Below are positions 24,101 through 33,200 of a stretch of DNA of 64,000 bases, piece after piece. This DNA is from Nilaparvata lugens (lineage: Eukaryota > Arthropoda > Insecta > Hemiptera > Delphacidae). The notes below the pieces were generated by a model, which searched no databases, had not been told where the DNA came from, and was given only the letters and a program-made list of their open reading frames with translations. The stretch is from the NCBI RefSeq assembly GCF_014356525.2, contig NC_052515.1, positions 23,505,212 to 23,569,211 on the forward strand. Direction: 5' to 3'. A program made the translations under genes and the position numbers. Position 1 is the first letter of the stretch. Every line of letters starts with the position of its first letter.

Positions 24101-27100
24101 GGTTCTCGTGAAATTAATCACGGTTAAAATTTAACCGCTGTTGTGCAACCGGGCCTTTGATTAGTAGATCACTTTTTACATGATTGAGCAATCGATCACT
24201 TCCGGTTTTGCTGAGGATGATTAGGACATTAGGCCAGAGTTTGAGCCTCGGAAATGAGAACGATTATAATAAAAATACATTGATATTTTCTTTTTATTAT
24301 GGAAGAATACTACAACATATTCTCACATAGAATAAGATGGTTATATGTGAAAGTTAAGTAGACTTGCAGTTTTACATCGGATAGTAGATTTGCTGCTCAT
24401 CACTGTCTATTATATTATAAGTACTGTTTGGTAATTCACATGAAATTTAAAGTATTTCTCTCTAAACTAGAGATTATTTCTCATGAAACTAGACATGACT
24501 TAATGTTGAAATCATAATTCTTGGATTCAATTTTGATTCATTGTTGGATTTTTTATTGTTTTTGAAGGGACGGATTCAAGGATCCAAAGGTTCAAAGAAC
24601 CCCACACGTCAACCGAAGCTTGTGTTCCCAAGTAGTATGTTAGTTAGGCAAACCAATACCTATGCCCTTTACAAGAACCAGGAGTTTTTCCCTATACTAA
24701 CATTCCATTCATCACCTGGTTGCAATCCTTGTCGCAATCCAGTGTGATATGCTTGGCAGTCTCTTCAGACTGATTAGTCCTCGTGACCTACGTGAGTTCC
24801 ACTCCCGGCCTTCTTTGTAGGTCCTTCCGCTGAGGAAGGGGCGACCATGTTGTCTCTAGGGCGCCCGGCCACCCTTGACTCAGCCTCTTGACCCACATTT
24901 GTGCCTGGTTTTTCACCCATCACTGGTTTCTTGGGTTTTTTCTTTTTGCTCCTCCGAAACATCGCAGGGTCAGAAGCCTCACCTCTCCCAAGAAGTTTTG
25001 CATGAATGGCCGCCCTTCTTTGAGCAGTGGTGAGTTTTTGCCTCTCCACCCACAAACTCGTGACCTACGTGAGTTCCACTCCTGGCTTTTTGTAGATACT
25101 TTCGCTGAGAGAGGGGGCGCCAAACTGCCTCTAGGGCGCCCGGCCACCCTCGACTCAGCCTCTTGACCCACATTTGTGTCTGGAGCTTCACCCATCTCTG
25201 GTGTCTTGGGTTTTTCTTTTTGCCCCTCCGAAACTGCCCTGATGGGGCAGATCCCTTGGGTTTGAAGCCAAGCCAACTTCTGGAGTTTCCTCGAGGTCCA
25301 TTTTAGTCGCTTCCTACTACAAGCATGGATACTGTAGCTGAGTTTTGAACACATTCTTGAGTACGATGATCGACTCAAAGCTCCCCCAACCCACAGGGGG
25401 CCATTTTTGGATAGACAATAATCCATTTATTTAGCAGTGATTGAATAAATACATGATATGATTAAACGAAAACTAATTCACTTGAATCTTTAAAAACGAA
25501 TTCATTATAATACAAAATTACAAAAATTCACGTTAATGAACACATAAAAATATCAATAAGTACTAAAATATCAATTTTAAAAATGATAATATAATTCCGA
25601 CGAGTTCTTATGGGACTATTCCTACTCAGCTCGGTCGAACGAGTGTGGATAGTCCCATTAGAGCTTATGGGAATAATATTCTCACTGTACCGGACACGTT
25701 CACTGATACTAATAAGCTAGAATCCACCTAATATCAATCAATCCAGCAATTTTTAATATAGCTTATCAGTAGAGAAGGAATATTTTGAAGCTGTAAAAGG
25801 GAGATTATGTTTGTGCAAATGGGAAAAATCAGTTACTTATCATCATTCTAATATTGCTATGTTGAGATGTGTAGAATTTTCAATTTCCATTATCATACTG
25901 TACTTTCTGAATTTCTAATTCGTAGAGTAATGACTTTTTGTTGATTTTGTAGGATAAATGGCTGGTGGGAGCATTCTGGTTCACAGTTCTCCTGAACATG
26001 AAGCACATATTCGCTTACGTTGCGCCGGCTTATTTCGTCTATTTGCTGCGCAATTACTGTTTTGTACGCACCACACAGGGCAGCCAACTGCGATTGAATC
26101 TCCTTTCGTTCACGCGCACTTTCAAACTGGCTGTGATAGTTCTATCTGTATTCACTGTATCATTTGGGCCATTCGTGTTCTACGGACAACTAGGACAGGT
26201 AAGTTTATCAATAATTCTTAATATATATGCTCCTTGAATGTTTTAATTCTATATAAACTGGCTGTGATAGTTCTATCTGTATTCACTGTATCATTTGGAC
26301 CATTCGTGTTCTACGGACAATTAGGACAGGTAAGTTTTTCACTATTTGTATAATTTATGTTAATAGTTCTTTCATTGTTTTCATTATACGAAAACAAGTT
26401 CCTTTAAGGTTTGAAGCGGATATACTATGTTGAATGTACAATAAACACAAAATATTCTTCCACAGAACTTGTAGAAAATTCAATTTCGAAGAGAAAGATG
26501 TAAAATAAGTCTATAATAGACAAACGCAACCTTTAAAAAAATAATCCGTAGTTACATACAAAACTCAATTACTTGTATGTAATTAAGGATTATTTTTTAA
26601 AGGTTTTGTTTGTCTATTATAGACTTATTCTACATCTTTCTCTTCGAAATTAAATTTTCCACAAGTTCTGTAGAAAAATATTTTGTGTTTATTGTACATT
26701 CAACATAGTAAATTTGCTTCAAACCTTAAAGGAACTTGTTTTTCGGGACCAAGTTTTGCGTATTTCGTCACATATCTTGAAAATTATTGTAGCTACAGGT
26801 CTGAGAACTTTGCTTCAAACCTTAAAGGAACTTGTTTTTCGGGACCAAGTTTTGCATATTTCGTCACATATCTTGAAAATTATTGTAGCTACAGGTCTGA
26901 GAACGGTTTTATACAATTTTTCAGTTTATTTTACATAAATTACGCTAAATAGTACATCTTAATTAACAGCCAACAAATACCCTTAGGGCTTCGTTTCAGC
27001 AGGGATTTGAAATTCAGACGAAATATTTCACTCTGTATAACTTGGTAACAAAGCATTTTCGGATCTATGTTAATTGGTACTTTTTTACTTTCCTTGCCCT

Positions 27101-27211
27101 ATTACCATAGGTAAGGAAAGTATTGCTTTCCAAAAAAAATTAAGGTACCCCAATTTCTATACGTTTCAAGGTCCCCTGAGTCCAAAAAAGTGGTTTTTGG
27201 GTATTGGTCTT

Positions 27212-27265
<54 letters not shown>

Positions 27266-30200
27266 AGTGTATGTGCGTCTGTGTACACGATATCTCATCT
27301 CCCAATTAACGGAATGACTTGAAATTTGGAACTTAAGGTCCTTACACTATAAGGATCCGACACGAACAATTTCGATCAAATGCAATTCAAGATGGCGGCT
27401 AAAATGGCGAAAATATTGTCAAAAACAGGGTTTTTCGCGATTTTCTTAAAAATGGCTTCAACGATTTTGATGAAATTCATACCTAAAATTGATAAGCTAT
27501 ATCAACTGCCACAAGTCCCATATCTGTAAAAATTTCAGGTGCTCCGCCTCATCTATGCAAAGTTTGATTTCAGATTCCCAATTATCAGGTCTCAGATATA
27601 ATTTAAACGAAAAATTTCGAGTGGAAGAGACTGAGCATTGAAATCTCTTCAATTAATGTCAAGTAACATTTTCACCTAAAATTGAAAATAAGCTTGAAAT
27701 TTGAGAAAATGTGATTATTCAATTGCAAACTGTTGGCAACTGTTGATTCTATTTAAACATTCACTATGAACAGATAGCAGATCTCGTGTGTTACCAGCGT
27801 TATTGTCCTGTCACCAGCTGGGTCAGATCTCAGAATAGTATACTTGAGATGCGCGGGAACACTAGCGTCAGGTGATCAATTTTCATAATGGCAAGGAAAG
27901 TTGTGTGAGTGCGCCACACCAGATTTTTCTTCTTTTGATGTGAGGAATCACGCCCTGACTTATGGACACCTTTTTCAGAACACTCTGTAAACCTTTCTGT
28001 ATTGCATTTATTTTCAATCACAAATCATCATAATATACACATATATGATTGGGAGAAGACAACAGGCATAGCCCAAAACTTTCTTCGTATGTATTCTTTT
28101 TATATCTATTGTATTATTAAGGATATATGGATGATGCTTATGTGATCCTGCACACAGGGATAATAGGAGCTTCTACACGCAATGGCGGGAACGCGGAATT
28201 TAAAATGTCATGTACATTTGAGTACCGGACTTTTCTAATTCCCATCGCAGCTCAATATTGTCCCTGTGTGCAGGCTGGTTAACAATTGTGTGCGGGCAAT
28301 GAGTAGGATGATGTTGAGAGATAAATGGACGTACAATTTTAAGTGGGCTCCGAACCCTGGATGTGGCTATAAAGCTTATCTGTCTTTTATTTTTTTTACA
28401 GAGCTCTCCTCACCGTTCCAACAAGTCAAATCAAATCAAATTCAAATCAAATTTATTTGTTTCCAGCATTTACAGTATAAACAATATATAAAAAGATATA
28501 ATTGAAACAACACTCACATGGACACGCAGGTCTGTTTGTGAGTTGTTTGAGTTCGTAATTACATTATTTAAATTATTATAACTTGAGAGAAATTCCTGGA
28601 AATTAGATTTGGCTAGGTACATTGTATTGAAATGAAAAGAATAACTTAAATAAAGAAGTAAATTGAATTATGATATGTTAGATAATAGAAATTATTATTC
28701 AATCATAGAAATATTGTAGCACAACTACACACATACAACTCACACATACAGGGAGGGGGAAGACAGCCACACACACACCACACACACATACACACACCAA
28801 CATTCTAAAATGGCTGTTAAATGCATTTAAATTCATTGGTTGATTACTGATGGAGGTAGAGAAGATGACAATTGGAAGCTCAAAATAATAAATATATAGA
28901 GGAATAAAATTTGTATAGAATATAGGTCTACAGTAGAATAATTTGAAGCGTAAGCCTGGAGTTTAACCAACCGCGTTTGCGCGCAGCGGGGCTAGACGTA
29001 CGCAGATCTCAAAATCAGATCACATTCGTCGTTATTTAAGGCAGATAACCACCCCCGCAATACTCTTTTGTATTGGTATATTGAGCATTCCCCCGGCTGA
29101 CTAACAAACAAAGGTGCATTCCGCAGAATTACGTGAACCAGATATGTCACATTTCTGTCGCAGACAGATCTCATATTACGTGAAACACCAGAATGATGTA
29201 GATATGAGCCGCGGGTCAGGTAATTGTGTTGAGAGGAATTATTATTGAAAACAATCTTATTTTTAAATGCATAGGTCATAACAGATTTGATGAAAAGTTT
29301 TTTTATAGTGAGAACATTGAAAAAATTGAACAAGTGATCTGATGAATAAGTCCTTTCCAGACCTAGTCCAGCCTTAATAATTGCTTTCTGAGTTATAGAT
29401 AATTCTTTAATGTATACATCACATGCACCGCCCCATGCAATAATACCGTATGTCATGATGGACTGAGCAAATGAAAAATATACCATTCTTAATTCTTTAA
29501 CATTGAGGATACCATGTAATTTAGAGAAAACGAAGATCAACTTTCTCAACTTATTTTTCAAGTAGACTATGTGCTGCATCATAGCCACCTCTAATACAAG
29601 GCCGCGGCCTATGATATTGCAACGTCGCAGCGTAGGCCTACATTCTAATACATGATTGGTGAAAAAGATCAGCTGGTATTTCTAAAAATCTTCTTCACCA
29701 ATCATGTAGTAGATTCTAGGCCTACACTGCGACGTTGCAATATCGTAGGCCGCGGCCTTGTATTGAAGGTGGCTATGGCTGCATCCAACTGAAAGTAAAC
29801 TGGGAGTACGTCGCTTATCTAATATTTGTGGTTAGGTGGTTGTGTCCGCTATGGCAACTACTCCCAAATACCATTATTGACCTACTAATATACGTACGCA
29901 CGTACAGAATAGTTTTGGACTATGCCTGTTGTTCCTAATCATATTCTTATGATTTGTAATTGTATTAACAAATAAATAAATGAATGAATATAATATTATT
30001 ATGAATTATTACCTATATTTATATTTACGGCCAGGAGTGGCCGAAGCCGAGCGGATTAGATGCTGGCTTTATAATCCAGAGGCCTGGGATATCTCGGGCC
30101 ACTCCCGTGTTTCGGATGAACACGCTTTATCCGTCGGTCCCGGCTGTCTATAAAGCAGTCGTCAGGTCATGTCAGAGGCCCTGGCATTGATCAGTAGGGA

Positions 30201-33200
30201 CCTAAAAACTCTGACACCAGATGTGAGCCAGCCAGCTCACTCGATATTCATTTATTATTTATTTTGAATTAAAAAATCCAACACTACTTTTTTTAAATAT
30301 TTTTCTGATTGACTTATGATCACTAAAGTATTTTTTATTGTTTTCACAGGTTCTATCTCGCCTTTTTCCATTCAAACGAGGGCTGTGTCATGCTTACTGG
30401 GCACCCAATTTTTGGGCCTTATACAATATGTTGGACAAAGTTCTAGTTGTCTTATGTAAGTAATGGAAATCCTTATTATATTTTCCAATTAATATTCAAG
30501 ATTATTTACTTAGCCTACTAGATCTTGAGGAGTATCGAAACATTCAAGGTGAATTCCCACTTATCAGTATCAGTGAACGTGTCCGGTACAGTGAGAATAT
30601 TATCCCCATAAAATCTTATGGGACTATTCATACTCACTTGGCCGTGCTGAGTGTTAATGATCCCATTAGAACTCATGAGAATTATATTATCACTATACTG
30701 AATAAGTTCTTTATTCTTTATTCTTTATTGATTGATATAATAAGTATACATCATATAAATCAAATTCATTGATAAACGTTTAGTGACAAAAGATTCCTCC
30801 AGGGAGAAATGAATGAATAAAATTTGCACTAGTCCCTAGATACACAAATTACTATTTTACAAATGGAAATAAATTGGAAATTGCATTTGTTCAAATGCCA
30901 ATAAATGAATAATTATTATTAAACGAAAATCCCAATTACATGCTGTAAATCACCCCTAAGACTCCTGCTACTGCAAATATTGACAACAGCTAGATAGAAA
31001 TTCGATGAGCGCTACTATACAAAAATTATTTGTCAGCCCGGGAATCGAACACAGTACCTACTAATTGCTGGTCAGGAATGCTTACCCTTACACCAAACTG
31101 ACTATTTCTGGACAGCAGCGCTCATTTTATAGAAATAAATTGGAAGTTGCATTCGTTCAAATGCCAATTAATGAATAATTACAGCAGTATATTATCGCTC
31201 ATTGAATTTCCATTTAGCTGTTTACCCTGTTGTCAATATTTGCATTAGCAGAAGTCTTCGGGGTGATTTGCAGCGTTTGATTAGATTTTTCGTTTAATAA
31301 TAATTATTCATTATTTAGCATTTGAAGAAATGCAACTTCCAATTTATTTCCATCTGTATACTGGCTGGCCGCTATGGCTTTGTATAAAATGAGCGCTGCT
31401 ATCCAGAGATTGTCAGTTTGGTGTAAGGGTAAGCATTCCTGACCGGCAATTAGGAAGTACTGGGTTCGATTCCCGGGCTGACAAATAATTTTTGTATAGT
31501 AGCGCTCATCGAATTTCCATCTAGCTGTTTACCCTAGCAGAAGTCTTCGGGGTGATTCACAGCATTTAATTGGAATTTTCGTTTAATAATAATTATTAAT
31601 TACTATTTTAATAGAATTTCAGGATTGTCAATTTGAATACACTGATTTCATATGCTACTGTACAGCATATATGTTTCATGTTTTGATTTCATATTTTGAC
31701 GATACACTATTTGATACAATTAACTTTTTGTACAATGGGTACATACATAAAGACTTCGATTTGATTATGATGATTGAATGTGAAATGTCAATTTCGTCTT
31801 CATTTTGCAGTTAAATTAATGGGAAGATCACTAAAGGCGAACCCAGCTAGTATGACAGGAGGTCTAGTGCAGGAGTTCGATCATGCAGTTCTCCCCAGCA
31901 TAACGCCTAGAATCACACTCTTCTGTACGGTGCTATCAATACTGGTAAGATAACATTTATTTTTCCCATTTTGTCCAAAAATTGTTTGTTAAACTCGGAT
32001 GTAGAAAGTTGACTTCTTCCTTCTTAGTATTGATTTGTATTGACCACAATAATAATCAGTACAAATGCACAAAATCACATTGTGTGGATTGTACAAGAGT
32101 CAACATGTTGTTGATAATTTATTTATTTATTGAACTTCCAACGGTACAACACCAATTTTACATAAAAATTACATAGAAAAACAGATACCAACAAAAATGT
32201 ATAAATAATATACATTATTAGAGAATCGCTGAAAAATAACATAGAAAAAGAGATACAAGCAGAAAATACATAAATAAATAATATACTCTTTAATATATAA
32301 TAAAATAAATATTAGAAAATTATCTATGTGGATAATTTGTTGTTATTTCCAGCCATGTCTAATCAAACTGTGGAGATGTCCTGGTAACCCATTGCATTTC
32401 ATGCGAGCGCTCATACTTTGCGCGTTTGGAGCATTTATGTTTGGATGGCATGTCCACGAAAAAGCCATTCTTATGGTCATTATTCCTCTAAGGTAAATAC
32501 ATTTGTTTATTCACTTGTCAACTTTAAATAATGCATGTACTTTTGTGTTTTACGACAAAGCCATTCTCTTAGACCCAGTTTCCGAGCTCGGGATTTAGCT
32601 AAGTTCTACTTTAAACAGCTGGAGACAGAAAATTGGCTTTCCGAAACGGGGCGTAGTTGCAGTCCACGTTTAAATTAAATTTCGAAAAACTAGAACATTG
32701 AACACAAAATAAAATAAAGAGAAAATAGTATAAAGTTTCAGCTATTTTATATTATTCCAATAATTGGAAACGTTTTTCCTTGACGAAATGAAACATTCCT
32801 AAATAATTAAAAATAGCTGAAACTTTATACTATTTTCTGTCTATTTTATTTTGTATTCAATGTTCTAGTTTTTCGAAATTTAATTTAAACGTGGACTTCG
32901 ACTACGCCCCGTTTTGGAAAGCCAATTTTCTGACTCCAGCTGTTTGAAGTCTAGAACTTAGCTAAGTCCCGAGCTCGGAAACCGGCCCTTGTCATTCATT
33001 ATTCATCTAAGGTAAATACATTTATTCATTTTTCAATTCTGAATAACTCTGTTTATTTTCAACACTCACCAATCTTTCCATATCAGCTTATCATACTGCG
33101 ACAAAGTCAAGGTATGTAGACTTAACATTAAGGCACGTATTACATTCAGCCACCAGTCTCGGTTACCTATAATTCGCCAAACGGAATCATTGTCGGCCTA

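Larger units (their letters stand above)
23249..24155 (+). repeat. Second copy of the ALG8 exon 3 region
   Basis: Matches 21204-22104 almost base for base: the SINE fragment, the intron sequence, exon 3 and the GGCCCGGTTGCACAA MITE. It joins upstream to intron 4 sequence (ATTGACTTATC... TTTTTTATTGTTTTCACAGG) that also stands directly before exon 5 at 30305-30349. The junction sits on shared TTTTCACAGG. Confidence 0.9.

Noticed and set aside
27214..27261. Coding potential through (TG)n / (CA)n
   Set aside because: Simple microsatellite giving Cys-Val or Thr-His repeats.
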